The position numbers and the translations under genes are program-made. A stretch of 64,000 bases of DNA from positions 1 through 64,000 of the forward strand of contig SUXH01000013.1 of NCBI GenBank assembly GCA_015061055.1. Direction: 5' to 3'. Below are positions 51,747-59,896 of the stretch, one piece after another; position 1 is the stretch's first letter, and the number at the start of each line of letters is the position of its first letter. Below the pieces are notes generated by a model that saw nothing but the letters and a program-made list of their open reading frames with translations, ran no database searches and was not told the origin of the DNA. The DNA is from Bacteroidales bacterium. GTDB taxonomy: Bacteria > Bacteroidota > Bacteroidia > Bacteroidales > Muribaculaceae.

Positions 51747-53646
51747 ATGCTAATGCTTCGATGTTGCGAGGATTGAGCAATTGCTTACCTTCGGGAGTGT
51801 ACATATACTCGATGCGGTCGGCATAAGCCTTTTCGATCTTACCGCGCACCATTTTCATTGTACTGTTGATCATTTGATTTTGTTCGGTGAATGGCTCTGC
51901 AAGCACTGCGAAACAAGTTGGCAACCAACGGTCGGGGAACATAGTTTCGTGAACGCCGCCTTTCTTGAACATATTCACATCGGCTTCGATAAGTTTAAGT
52001 GCTTCCTTGCGTCCTTCTTCAGTATCGAGCGACAAGTCTTTTTCTTTCAAAGTGCGTTTCAAGTAGTCCTTGTTGGGCACAATCACAGCAGTAGTGTAAG
52101 TGGATTGGTTGTTGTATAGCATAACTTGGTCGATAGATGGAGCAAGTTGTACCATAGCTTCTTCGATACCTTCCGGGCTGTACTTTTCGCCGTCGCTTGA
52201 TATAAGCAAGCTCTTGAAACGTCCCTTCACGTATAGCAAACCTTCTTCGGTCATATAACCGAGGTCGCCGGTGTAAAGATAGCCGTCGCGCACTGTTTCT
52301 GCTGTTGATTCGGGGTTTTTCCAATAACCTGCCATTACGTTTTCGCCCTTGATAACGATTTCACCCATTTCCCCAAGAGGAAGTTCTTTACCGTTATCGT
52401 CGCAAATCTTTAGTTCGATAGGCTTAACGAGCTTACCGCTTGAACCGAAACGATATTTTTCAGGACCGTTAGATGAAATTACAGGAGTAGCTTCCGAAAG
52501 TCCGTATCCTTGATACATAGGCATACCCACACCTACGTAGAATTTTTGCAGGTCTTTATCAAGCAATGCACCTCCACCGATGAAGAAGCGCAATTCGCCA
52601 CCGAAATTGTCGCGCACCTTAGAGAAGATGAGTTTGTCGAATAGAGCAACAAGAGGTTTCAAGAATATGCGCAATCCTTTACTGTCAAGATTGCTGTCGC
52701 CATAGTAAGTTTGTTTCAGTTTAAGACCGAAGTTGAACAAGCGTTCGGTAGTTTTACCCTTGGCGCGAATAGCTTGTTCGATATTTTTCTTGAAAGTCTT
52801 GGCAAGAGCCGGTACACTAAGAATGAAGTGCGGTTTCACTTCACGAATATTCAGAGGAATGTTTTTAAGCGTTTCAAGAGGAGTGCGTCCCACCTGTACG
52901 GTAGCCGCAGTAGCACCTTGCGCCATCATAATATAGAATCCCACCACGTGAGCAAAACAGTGGTCGAGAGGCAGAATGATAAGAGTGCGCCAAGTCTGGT
53001 CGATGTCAACAAGAGTGAGCGATTGTTCTACGTTGGCAGTATAGTTGCGGTGAGTCAGCACCACACCTTTAGGGTCGGCTGTAGTTCCGCTGGTGTAAGT
53101 GATAGTAGCATAGTCATCGTTTTGGATAGAATTTGCCACGCTTAGGAATTCTTCCATAGAGTGTGATGCAAGGAAATCATCACCCATTTTCAGTACATCT
53201 TCAAGAGCTATTTCACGTTCTTCGTAGTTCTCTTGCTTGTCGAATACGATAATGTATTTCACTTCGGGAAGCTCGTCCTTGATAGCGCGGACCTTTTTAA
53301 GTTGTGTGCCCGATACCATTACATATTTCACATCGCCATGAGTGAGACGGAACATAAGGTCGTTGCGTTCTTCAAGCTTGATTGAAAGAGGCACATTGAC
53401 AGCCCCTGCATAGAACATTGCAAGTTCGCCTATAACCCACATATTGCGACCTTCGCTAAGAAGAGCCATACAATCGCCTTTCTTTACGCCAAGAGCTTGA
53501 AGCCCTGCTCCAAGTCGATATACTTGTTCTTTTACTTGTGTATAGGTAGTAGGTTCAAATTTCTTCCCGGTCTTTTCAAGAAGGAATGTATTGTTTGGAT
53601 AGCGTTTCACCGACGCTTCAAACAAGTCAATAATTGTTTTCTTCAT
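51745..53646 (-). CDS. Long-chain fatty acid-CoA ligase (AMP-binding)
   Basis: 633 aa. Adenylate-forming signature: ATITYTSGTTADPKGVVLTH (P-loop), then GYGLSEATPVISSNG, GYLYTGDLGYMTEEGLLYVKGRFKSLL and the catalytic Lys region near the end. The length and the insert after the YGLSE motif fit FadD-type long-chain acyl-CoA synthetases. The enzyme activates fatty acids through acyl-AMP at the membrane. It has its own promoter (TATCTTTG on the minus strand, 53683-53690). Confidence 0.94.
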   Translation of the reverse strand: MKKTIIDLFEASVKRYPNNTFLLEKTGKKFEPTTYTQVKEQVYRLGAGLQALGVKKGDCMALLSEGRNMWVIGELAMFYAGAVNVPLSIKLEERNDLMFRLTHGDVKYVMVSGTQLKKVRAIKDELPEVKYIIVFDKQENYEEREIALEDVLKMGDDFLASHSMEEFLSVANSIQNDDYATITYTSGTTADPKGVVLTHRNYTANVEQSLTLVDIDQTWRTLIILPLDHCFAHVVGFYIMMAQGATAATVQVGRTPLETLKNIPLNIREVKPHFILSVPALAKTFKKNIEQAIRAKGKTTERLFNFGLKLKQTYYGDSNLDSKGLRIFLKPLVALFDKLIFSKVRDNFGGELRFFIGGGALLDKDLQKFYVGVGMPMYQGYGLSEATPVISSNGPEKYRFGSSGKLVKPIELKICDDNGKELPLGEMGEIVIKGENVMAGYWKNPESTAETVRDGYLYTGDLGYMTEEGLLYVKGRFKSLLISSDGEKYSPEGIEEAMVQLAPSIDQVMLYNNQSTYTTAVIVPNKDYLKRTLKEKDLSLDTEEGRKEALKLIEADVNMFKKGGVHETMFPDRWLPTCFAVLAEPFTEQNQMINSTMKMVRGKIEKAYADRIEYMYTPEGKQLLNPRNIEALA

Positions 53647-53725
53647 ATATCATTATCTATTAAATATATCTCTATTCGATTGCAAAGATACTAAATAATT
53701 GTAAATAAACAGAATTCAAATGTAA

Positions 53726-53758
53726 TTTGGTGTTTTAATAATAAAATTCTTATATTTG
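53726..53758 (+). promoter_or_regulatory. Promoter of the FKBP-lgt operon
   Basis: TTTG (53726-53729) lies 21 nt before TATATTTG (53751-53758), a perfect -33/-7 pair. Confidence 0.8.
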
Positions 53759-53786
53759 TAATTTGATATTTTAAAAAGTGAATGAT

Positions 53787-54827
53787 ATGAAAAAAATTGG
53801 CATAATTTTATCCGCGATATTGAGTACCGGAATGTGTGCTTCGGCGCAAAATGTGGAATGGGGTAATGAAGCAGTGATGGACACTTTGTCGTATGCTTCG
53901 GGTGTTAATGTAGCCTTTGGAATGCAGAAACAATTTGAATATGTTCCGTTCGACTACGAAATAATCGATAAGACAGTGGGAAATACTGCATTGGGTATTT
54001 CAACGCTTGAAATGGATAGCCTGACTATAACAGCCGAAGAACTTCCGGCTATAGTCAACGACTATTTCGGAAAGAAATACCCAGAACGTATCAAGGCAGG
54101 ACAAGCTGCGTTAGATTCGTTAAAGGTGTGGAACAGAGCGATGTATCTTAAGTCGCGAGCATTCGAAACACAGCATGAGCGCGCTTATGTGAGCAAGGCA
54201 TTTGCAATGACCCTCGGTATGAACATAGCCAAGAGCGATTTGCCGGTACAAATGTATTGGGTGTTGCAAGGTATGCGTGACTATCGCGAGGGCAAAGCTA
54301 TTATGAACAACGATAAGGCACAATACTACATCCGTCGTTATTATGAAATCGATCGTCCGATGGCAATCAAGAACCAAAGTGCGGCGTGGCTGAACGAAAT
54401 GGCTCAACAAAAGGGCGTGAAGGTGCTTCCTTCGGGCTTATTGTACAAAATAGAGCAAAAAGGTGATAAAAAGACAATGCCTGTTTCGGATAATGATACC
54501 GTAACAGTGCATTATAAGGGAAGCAAGCAGAGTGGAGAAGTGTTTGATGCTACTCGTTATGCCGAAATGCCCGAAGCTCGTAAGCAACAGCTAAAGCAGT
54601 ATCGTCCCGATACTTACGATAAGGACGAACCTATTACATTTGAATTGAACAAAGTTATAGCCGGCTGGACTGAAGGGTTGAAACTTATAGGAAAGGGCGG
54701 AAAAATCACTTTGTGGATTCCTTATAATCTTGCATACGGCGAGCGTGGTGCAGGTGGTGTGATAGCTCCTTACGAAGCTTTGCGCTTTGATATTGAACTT
54801 GTTGACGTAAAAAATGCGGCTAAATAA
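53787..54827 (+). CDS. FKBP-type peptidyl-prolyl isomerase, exported
   Basis: 346 aa from ATG 53787; a GTG three codons earlier is in frame, but MKKIGIILSAILSTGMCASAQ is the natural signal peptide. An FKBP_N-like helical region with a duplicated look (VAFGMQKQF, then AFAMTLGMNIAKSDLPVQMYWVLQGMRDYREGK) precedes the FKBP domain (about 220-345): DTVTVHYKGSKQSGEVFDATR, VIAGWTEGLKLIGKGGKITLWIPYNLAYGERGAGGVIAPYEALRFDIELVDV. This is a periplasmic folding catalyst of the Mip/FkpA type. It is the first gene before lgt. Confidence 0.93.
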   Translation: MKKIGIILSAILSTGMCASAQNVEWGNEAVMDTLSYASGVNVAFGMQKQFEYVPFDYEIIDKTVGNTALGISTLEMDSLTITAEELPAIVNDYFGKKYPERIKAGQAALDSLKVWNRAMYLKSRAFETQHERAYVSKAFAMTLGMNIAKSDLPVQMYWVLQGMRDYREGKAIMNNDKAQYYIRRYYEIDRPMAIKNQSAAWLNEMAQQKGVKVLPSGLLYKIEQKGDKKTMPVSDNDTVTVHYKGSKQSGEVFDATRYAEMPEARKQQLKQYRPDTYDKDEPITFELNKVIAGWTEGLKLIGKGGKITLWIPYNLAYGERGAGGVIAPYEALRFDIELVDVKNAAK

Positions 54828-54857
54828 AAGTTGCCGATATTAAAAACACTTGAAAAT

Positions 54858-55724
54858 ATGCTTGACTTTATAACTTGGACCTTTGACCCCGAATTGATAA
54901 GTTCGCCTGTTACGGTGCGTTGGTATGGGTTGATGTTTGCTATAGGCTTTCTTGTGGGCTATGAGATAGTGTGGCGAATGTTTCGTCATGAGGGTGCACC
55001 CGAAAAGTGGGTTGGCTCGCTCTTTATTTATGTTGCAGTAGCCACATTCTTGGGCGCAAGATTAGGTCACGTGTTCTTCTATGCGTGGGACTATTATTCA
55101 CAGAATCCGGGTGATATTCTCAAGGTGTGGGAAGGAGGGCTTGCAAGTCATGGAGGTGCTATCGGAATAGTAATAGCTATATTGTTGTATTCAAGAAATG
55201 TGACAAAAAAGAATCCTCTATGGACCTTTGATCGCCTTGTAGTACCTGTGCCATTTGTTGGAGCGTTGATTCGTATGGGCAATTTGTTCAACCACGAGAT
55301 TTATGGAGGCCCAACCGATTTGCCTTGGGGATTCTCGTTTATCGACAATATAGGAGCATGGATGCGAGGTGCTGAGCCTATTATGACAGTGCCTTGCCAC
55401 CCGACCCAGATTTATGAGGCATTGTGTTACTTGGCATTGTTTGTGGTGCTTATGCTGATGTATTGGAAGTGGAATGCACAACGCCGTCAAGGATTAATAT
55501 TTGGAGTGTTCTTCACAGTGTTGTTCTCGGCACGATTCGTGATAGAATATGTAAAGAATGTGCAAGAGCCCTGGGAAGTGGATATGATAGCCTCAATAGG
55601 AATGAATATGGGGCAGTTGCTCAGTGTGCCGTTCATCGTGGTGGGAGTGTGGCTGATAGTGCGTGCGCTAAGTCGCCCTGCCGAAGATATCAAGTTCCCA
55701 AATAAGTTTGCCGACGCAAAATAA
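54858..55724 (+). CDS. lgt: Prolipoprotein diacylglyceryl transferase
   Basis: 288 aa from ATG 54858; the frame opens earlier at a TTG, but MLDFITWTFDPELI is the usual start. It is a multi-pass membrane enzyme. Landmarks are VRWYGLMFAIGFLVGYEIVWRMF, ARLGHVFFYAWDYY, GGLASHGGAIGIV and the signature ALIRMGNLFNHEIYG, then PCHPTQIYEALCYL. It attaches diacylglycerol to the lipobox cysteine of the many lipoproteins in this genome. It lies 30 nt after the FKBP gene. Confidence 0.95.
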   Translation: MLDFITWTFDPELISSPVTVRWYGLMFAIGFLVGYEIVWRMFRHEGAPEKWVGSLFIYVAVATFLGARLGHVFFYAWDYYSQNPGDILKVWEGGLASHGGAIGIVIAILLYSRNVTKKNPLWTFDRLVVPVPFVGALIRMGNLFNHEIYGGPTDLPWGFSFIDNIGAWMRGAEPIMTVPCHPTQIYEALCYLALFVVLMLMYWKWNAQRRQGLIFGVFFTVLFSARFVIEYVKNVQEPWEVDMIASIGMNMGQLLSVPFIVVGVWLIVRALSRPAEDIKFPNKFADAK

Positions 55725-55740
55725 TCGTGATAGCATAAAT

Positions 55741-55778
55741 AATCACCCCGTTTTCTTCGACAAGAAAGCGGGGTGATT
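55741..55778. terminator. Bidirectional intrinsic terminator
   Basis: AATCACCCCG (55741-55750) and CGGGGTGATT (55769-55778) pair perfectly, with an inner TTTCTT/AAGAAA stem. Confidence 0.9.
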
Positions 55779-55803
55779 GTGTTTAGAGTAACAGTTATAA
55801 ATA

Positions 55804-56187
55804 CTATTCATCTTCTTCCCATTCTTCGCGGAATGAGCCTTTAGCTACAAGTTGTGCTACAATAATAGTATCTACTGCGATAATCACTGCAAAAGCAATC
55901 GACACAGCCACATGAGTGGGTGGAGTGAACAGAACTATGAGCGATGCCACTATTGTGGCAATGAGGAAAATGAAATATCGTTTTGTAGCCGATTCTTTCA
56001 GCCTGCTCCAAAACTGCGACAGCATAAGCATAATTGCCGATGCCATAATATTGCACACAGCAACTATTGAAATCGTTCTGCCGAGCAAAAAGTGATATTC
56101 ATAATCAATAGCTAAAGTGAATGCTGATAGCAATAGTATTACTACAATAAGCGCAACCACCCCTGCGTAAATATTCTTCTTTCCCAT
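55804..56187 (-). CDS. Four-helix membrane protein of unknown function
   Basis: 127 aa with four predicted transmembrane helices (about 8-28, 36-57, 69-88, 92-114) and an acidic C-terminus (FREEWEEDE). I do not recognise the family. Its first 45 or so codons and 5' flank occur a second time at 58075-58246, so this locus took part in the duplications that built the neighbouring array. It is the intact copy. Confidence 0.75.
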   Translation of the reverse strand: MGKKNIYAGVVALIVVILLLSAFTLAIDYEYHFLLGRTISIVAVCNIMASAIMLMLSQFWSRLKESATKRYFIFLIATIVASLIVLFTPPTHVAVSIAFAVIIAVDTIIVAQLVAKGSFREEWEEDE

Positions 56188-56311
56188 AATTGTGCATTGT
56201 TTGAGTAAATGGAAACTTCATAAATAGAAGTTCCCTTTGAATATTATAAACACGTTAAACTAATAATCCTTTGTTTTAAGAACTCTGTTCTCTTGAGAAT
56301 TATTATTTAAA

Positions 56312-56977
56312 TTATGGTTTTATTATGCCATTTTTAATCTCAAGCCTATTTATACCACGAGGCTTTTCCAAGTTATTTACTCTTCTTATAGTCTTCCCAC
56401 TTAAGTCGTTATATTCAGATTTATTATTTGATTTTTTGTTTTCAACATAAGATTGCGTACCATAGACTATATTGTTTCTTACGATTTCAGTGCATTCTCC
56501 ATTTTCAAAAGAATATATCTTAATTAGATTTCCTAAATTATTAGAATAAACCATACTTCCTGTAAACTTATCATTTTCTTCATTAGATGTACCAATTAAT
56601 GTTTCAATTTGCTGAAAGAATACATTTTGAGCTGTATTTTCAACTCTTAATTGGCATTGTAATAGATTCAACGATTCGTTATACAATGGAACTATCATAA
56701 CAACGGAGTCAGCTTTAATAAAATAAGCATCTTCCCATTTTGGTTTAACCTTATAATTAGTCTTAGTTATAGTATCTCCTAATAAATAATTTACCTCAAG
56801 AGGGAGTTCTAATCCGGTTTTATCTTGATTAAGTTGTTTTTTTACGAACTGAATCGTTTGTTTTTGTTCCATAGATAATAAGTGAATTGAATCTATAGAG
56901 ACAATATCTTGCGCTATAGTACTCATCACGCCCATAATAGCCACGATTGCTGATAATATTAATCTATTTGCTTTCAT
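56312..56977 (-). CDS. Secreted array protein A (small, unknown family)
   Basis: 221 aa. A signal peptide (MKANRLILSAIVAIMGVMSTIAQ) precedes a domain of about 195 aa shared with the three other small array proteins and with the N-terminus of the 528-aa lipoprotein. Typical elements are EVNYLLGDTITKTNYKVKPKWEDAYFIKADSVVMIVPLYNESLNLLQCQL, then DKFTGSMVYSNNLGNLIKIYSFENGECTEIVRN. The mature body is closest to that of the gene at 58305, but the leader is different. The function is unknown. The minus-strand TATTTTTG at 57019-57026 is a likely own promoter. Confidence 0.8.
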   Translation of the reverse strand: MKANRLILSAIVAIMGVMSTIAQDIVSIDSIHLLSMEQKQTIQFVKKQLNQDKTGLELPLEVNYLLGDTITKTNYKVKPKWEDAYFIKADSVVMIVPLYNESLNLLQCQLRVENTAQNVFFQQIETLIGTSNEENDKFTGSMVYSNNLGNLIKIYSFENGECTEIVRNNIVYGTQSYVENKKSNNKSEYNDLSGKTIRRVNNLEKPRGINRLEIKNGIIKP

Positions 56978-57018
56978 AATCTATAATGTTTAAGATGTTT
57001 GTAATTGATTTGTTTTCA

Positions 57019-57210
57019 CAAAAATAGTGTAAACAATTGCTTATCTCCAAGAAAAATAGTACGCAAAAAGTACGCAAATGCAAAAACTCCCGATTTCATC
57101 GAGTTTTTTCGACCTTTTACTCGATAAAAAAAGTATTTAAAACGCATTCTGCGTTTCACCGGCATACAGCATAAGAGTGTGCGCCCAAAAATCAGTACAC
57201 CAAAAGTACG
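57019..57210. repeat. Repeat-rich spacer with GTACGCA motifs and a shared palindrome
   Basis: GTACGCAAA occurs at 57059-57067 and 57070-57078, and AGTACGCA again near 57205-57212. AAAACGCA-TTC-TGCGTTT (57138-57155) repeats the palindrome found at 13582-13600. A 66-aa leftward frame (57016-57216) has no start signal or domain and is probably chance. A hairpin AACTC/GAGTT near 57085-57108 may end the gene at 57213. Confidence 0.55.
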
Positions 57211-57212
57211 CA

Positions 57213-57890
57213 TCAATATGGGGATTTCACATCGCTCCCACTTATATATGGTTTTGAATTGAAATATAAAAATTCATACGAATCAGCATAACTTCTTCGA
57301 TAACTTGGATTAACAGAAGTAAATCTATCGTATGTAATTGTGGACCTTTTATTTTTTGATTTTCCTTCTATTACACCAGTATTACCCACTACATTTAATT
57401 GCGATACGACTTCTTTATTTCGCAATACATACGCATTTATTAGCAACCCTTTAATGTTCGACCTCATTATAATTTCTTCTTTTACAGAATCTGTCTGCGT
57501 TTGCTTATATGTAATGACTATGCGATAATACGTCCCATTTTCATCTCTAAATACATTCAATAATGGTTGAATATCTTCTTTATCTGATTTCAGTGGAATA
57601 CACAAATTAGCACATTTATTGTCGCTTTCTGCAAAATATGCATTATCCCAATTAATTCCAAGTTCATAAGGTATCTTTGTCACGCTATCACCTATTAAAC
57701 TATTAAACTCTATCGGCAACAAGATTTTGTTTTCTTGTTTCTTCAACAATTTCTCTGCATACTTTTTTGTTTTCTTTTGCTCTTTACTTAATGCAAACAC
57801 AGAATCCACAGGAATAATATCTTGCGCTGTTGTACTAAAAGCACTTATTAGTGCTATTACAACCGATAATATTAATCTTTGTATTTTCAT
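57213..57890 (-). CDS. Secreted array protein B
   Basis: 225 aa from the ATG at 57890; a longer frame exists, but MKIQRLILSVVIALISAFST begins the signal peptide. The body shows the array-domain pattern: EFNSLIGDSVTKIPYELGINWDNAYFAESDNKCANLCIPLKSDKEDIQPLLNVFRDENGTYYRIVITYKQT. Of the small array proteins its body is nearest to that of 59165. The first 25 residues and about 250 nt of upstream DNA are almost identical to those of the gene at 58305, although the bodies differ strongly. The minus-strand TATATTTG at 57921-57928 is its -7 element. Confidence 0.8.
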   Translation of the reverse strand: MKIQRLILSVVIALISAFSTTAQDIIPVDSVFALSKEQKKTKKYAEKLLKKQENKILLPIEFNSLIGDSVTKIPYELGINWDNAYFAESDNKCANLCIPLKSDKEDIQPLLNVFRDENGTYYRIVITYKQTQTDSVKEEIIMRSNIKGLLINAYVLRNKEVVSQLNVVGNTGVIEGKSKNKRSTITYDRFTSVNPSYRRSYADSYEFLYFNSKPYISGSDVKSPY

Positions 57891-58060
57891 AATTGATAAT
57901 ATTAAATGATTTAAAGTATACAAATATACGTTAATTTTATTATTATTGCGCAAGCATTCTCATTTGGCTTTGGTTTATACCACCAATTTCGAAAGCATCA
58001 CAACCGGAAAAATAGCTTTCATTTACTGCATAAATACCACTTTCGTGAGGATCGGCATAA
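57813..58060 (-). repeat. Leader-plus-tail duplicated segment, copy 1
   Basis: About 250 nt match 58911-59158 at a constant offset of 1098, with very few differences. The segment contains the signal-peptide codons, the -7 element, and the stop and last about 40 codons of a C39-like C-terminus from the preceding unit. Confidence 0.92.
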
Positions 58061-58075
58061 ATTACATCTCCATCA
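57943..58075 (-). pseudogene. Orphan C-terminal fragment of a C39-like array gene
   Basis: On the minus strand it reads YDGDVIYADPHESGIYAVNE, continuing to QSQMRMLAQ and a stop. This matches the end of the 528-aa lipoprotein (ESDGDLVYIDPLDGEAYLLDE). It has no start or upstream body and is joined at 58075 directly to a piece of the membrane gene. Confidence 0.85.
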
Positions 58076-58246
58076 TATTGCAAACAGCAACTATTGAAAT
58101 CGTTTTGCCGAGCAAAAAGTGATATTCATAATCAATAGCTAAAGTGAATGCTGATAGCAATAGTATTACTACAATAAGCGCAACCACCCCTGCGTAAATA
58201 TTCTTCTTTCCCATAATTGCGCATTGTTTGAGTAAAAGGAAACTTC
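58075..58246 (-). pseudogene. 5' fragment of the four-helix membrane gene
   Basis: It matches 56048-56220 at an offset of 2027, with the start codon at 58212-58214. It encodes only about the first 45 codons before breaking into the C39-like tail fragment. Its position directly after the array gene at 58305 mirrors the intact pair 56312/55804. Confidence 0.88.
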
Positions 58247-58304
58247 AAAAGAATTATAGCGAAGTTTTCTTTTGCGATTAAAAGGAACGTGTAAATTGAT
58301 TAAG

Positions 58305-58988
58305 CTATCTCCGATTCTGAGTTTGTTGCCAAATTTTATGGCGCTCACCTTCTTCCCAATTCAAGGGTCTATGTTTATTTTTTTCTTCACGAACTCTTTT
58401 TAGCGTTTTTGTACTTAAATCGATAAATTTATAGTTAGACTTAAGCCTATTAAGATTAGGCGAACTTTTCGTAGTTGCATATTCGTTCTTAATGATTTCG
58501 GAGCATTCTCCATTTGTATAAGAATGTATTTCTATCAAGTCACCGGAGCATGTAGAATAAATCACATCACCTGTAAAGTTTTTAGTTAATTTATCGAATG
58601 TCCCAATCAAAGTTTCTATTACTACTGAGTAAATTTTATTCTCAAATGATTCAGCCTTTAATTGGCATTGCAATAATTGTAAAGATTCATTATATAAGGG
58701 AACGATTAGAACCATTGAATCCAATTCTATAAAACAGCATTCCTCCCACATTGGCATAACTATATAATTAGTTTTGGCTATAGTGTCCCCCAATACTTGA
58801 TTGACTACTATTGGTAAAAAAATCTTGTTTTGATTTTTCTTTACTATGTTCTTTGTTTGTTTTAGCAATTGTTTATGTTCTTTACTTAAATTCTGATTAG
58901 AATTAATTGTAATAATATCTTGCGCTGTTGTACTAAAAGCACTTATTAGTGCTATTACAACCGATAATATTAATCTTTGTATTTTCAT
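58305..58988 (-). CDS. Secreted array protein C
   Basis: 227 aa from the ATG at 58988. The signal peptide is identical to that of array protein B, while the body resembles array protein A: NQVLGDTIAKTNYIVMPMWEECCFIELDSMVLIVPLYNESLQLLQCQL, then KNFTGDVIYSTCSGDLIEIHSYTNGECSEIIKN. It is therefore a mosaic of the two. It ends in a basic tail, RREEKNKHRPLNWEEGERHKIW-type. The minus-strand TATATTTG at 59019-59026 is its -7 element. The function is unknown. Confidence 0.8.
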   Translation of the reverse strand: MKIQRLILSVVIALISAFSTTAQDIITINSNQNLSKEHKQLLKQTKNIVKKNQNKIFLPIVVNQVLGDTIAKTNYIVMPMWEECCFIELDSMVLIVPLYNESLQLLQCQLKAESFENKIYSVVIETLIGTFDKLTKNFTGDVIYSTCSGDLIEIHSYTNGECSEIIKNEYATTKSSPNLNRLKSNYKFIDLSTKTLKRVREEKNKHRPLNWEEGERHKIWQQTQNRR

Positions 58989-59158
58989 AATTGATAATAT
59001 TAAATGATTTAAAGTATACAAATATACGTTAATTTTATTATTATTGCGCAAGCATTCTCATTTGGCTTTGGTTTATACCACCAATTTCGAAAGCATCACA
59101 ACCGGAAAAATAGCTTTCATTTACTGCATAAATACCCCCTTCGTGAGGATCGGCATAT
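58911..59158 (-). repeat. Leader-plus-tail duplicated segment, copy 2
   Basis: Partner of 57813-58060. Differences begin to accumulate only inside the C39-like tail codons near the right end. Confidence 0.92.
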
Positions 59159-59180
59159 ATCACATCACCATCGGAGTCTA
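59041..59180 (-). pseudogene. Out-of-frame C39-like C-terminal remnant
   Basis: It encodes IDSDGDVIYADPHEGGIYAV, running on to QSQMRMLAQ and a stop, in a frame different from the array gene that runs into it from the right. The array gene stops inside this segment (TGG TGA over the GDGDV codons). The arrangement is what an internal deletion with a frameshift in a longer gene would leave. Confidence 0.82.
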
Positions 59181-59851
59181 TTTGGAAAATTTTCCAAATC
59201 ATATTGATATTCTCTCCAATCAAAATTGTATTTTCTTATGCCATTACGATGCGATTTTGCTGTATGGAATGCTGAATAGATGCGTCTACCACTTAACTTA
59301 CTCCAATTACTTTCAGTGTTATTACCCACACCCACAGACATATCTTTTGGTCCATATACAGCAATTACTTGATTATTTTTATCACACACCATTGCTCTAT
59401 AAAATGTACCATTTATAAATGATTCTATTTGAATGTATTCAGTCGTTTTTTCTGCTTTACACTCCAAGTATGTAGATACCATTTTAGGATATATAGAATC
59501 TTCTTTCATTACAATCAAATCAGAAAATAATTCCACATCATTATGATTGGATTTAAGAGGAACGATAAGTACATCATCTTCTCTATCTTTTACAAAATAT
59601 GCATTATCCCATTGGGGATGAGTTTCTATATTTTCAGCGATAGCACTATCTCCTAATAGCAAATTTAACTCTGTTGGCAATAAAATCTTATTATCACCTG
59701 TATGATATGTATTCTTAGTGTGTTCTAATATGCACTGTTGATTATCATTTAATTTATTTATTTCATTTGCATAAACAACCTTTTTACTATTAGCACACGA
59801 TATACTCAATATTGACACGATTACAATAAGTAATAAATTCTTTGTTCTCAT
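59165..59851 (-). CDS. Secreted array lipoprotein D, truncated by frameshift
   Basis: 228 aa. The signal peptide ends in SISC (lipidated Cys19), unlike the other small array genes. The array domain is present: ELNLLLGDSAIAENIETHPQWDNAYFVKDREDDVLIVPLKSNHNDVELFSDLIVMKEDSIYPKMVSTYLECK. It ends out of frame within a C39-like C-terminus. The parent gene was probably like the 528-aa lipoprotein and lost its middle part. The minus-strand TATATTTG at 59884-59891 is a -7 element. It may still make a stable single-domain product. Confidence 0.8.
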   Translation of the reverse strand: MRTKNLLLIVIVSILSISCANSKKVVYANEINKLNDNQQCILEHTKNTYHTGDNKILLPTELNLLLGDSAIAENIETHPQWDNAYFVKDREDDVLIVPLKSNHNDVELFSDLIVMKEDSIYPKMVSTYLECKAEKTTEYIQIESFINGTFYRAMVCDKNNQVIAVYGPKDMSVGVGNNTESNWSKLSGRRIYSAFHTAKSHRNGIRKYNFDWREYQYDLENFPNRLRW

Positions 59852-59896
59852 ATATCTCTAACATTAAATGAGTTTATATATTACAAATATAAGTAT

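Noticed and set aside
57016-57216. Leftward 66-aa frame between array genes
   Set aside because: It lies on repeats and a palindrome, has no start signal or domain, and its composition looks like chance.
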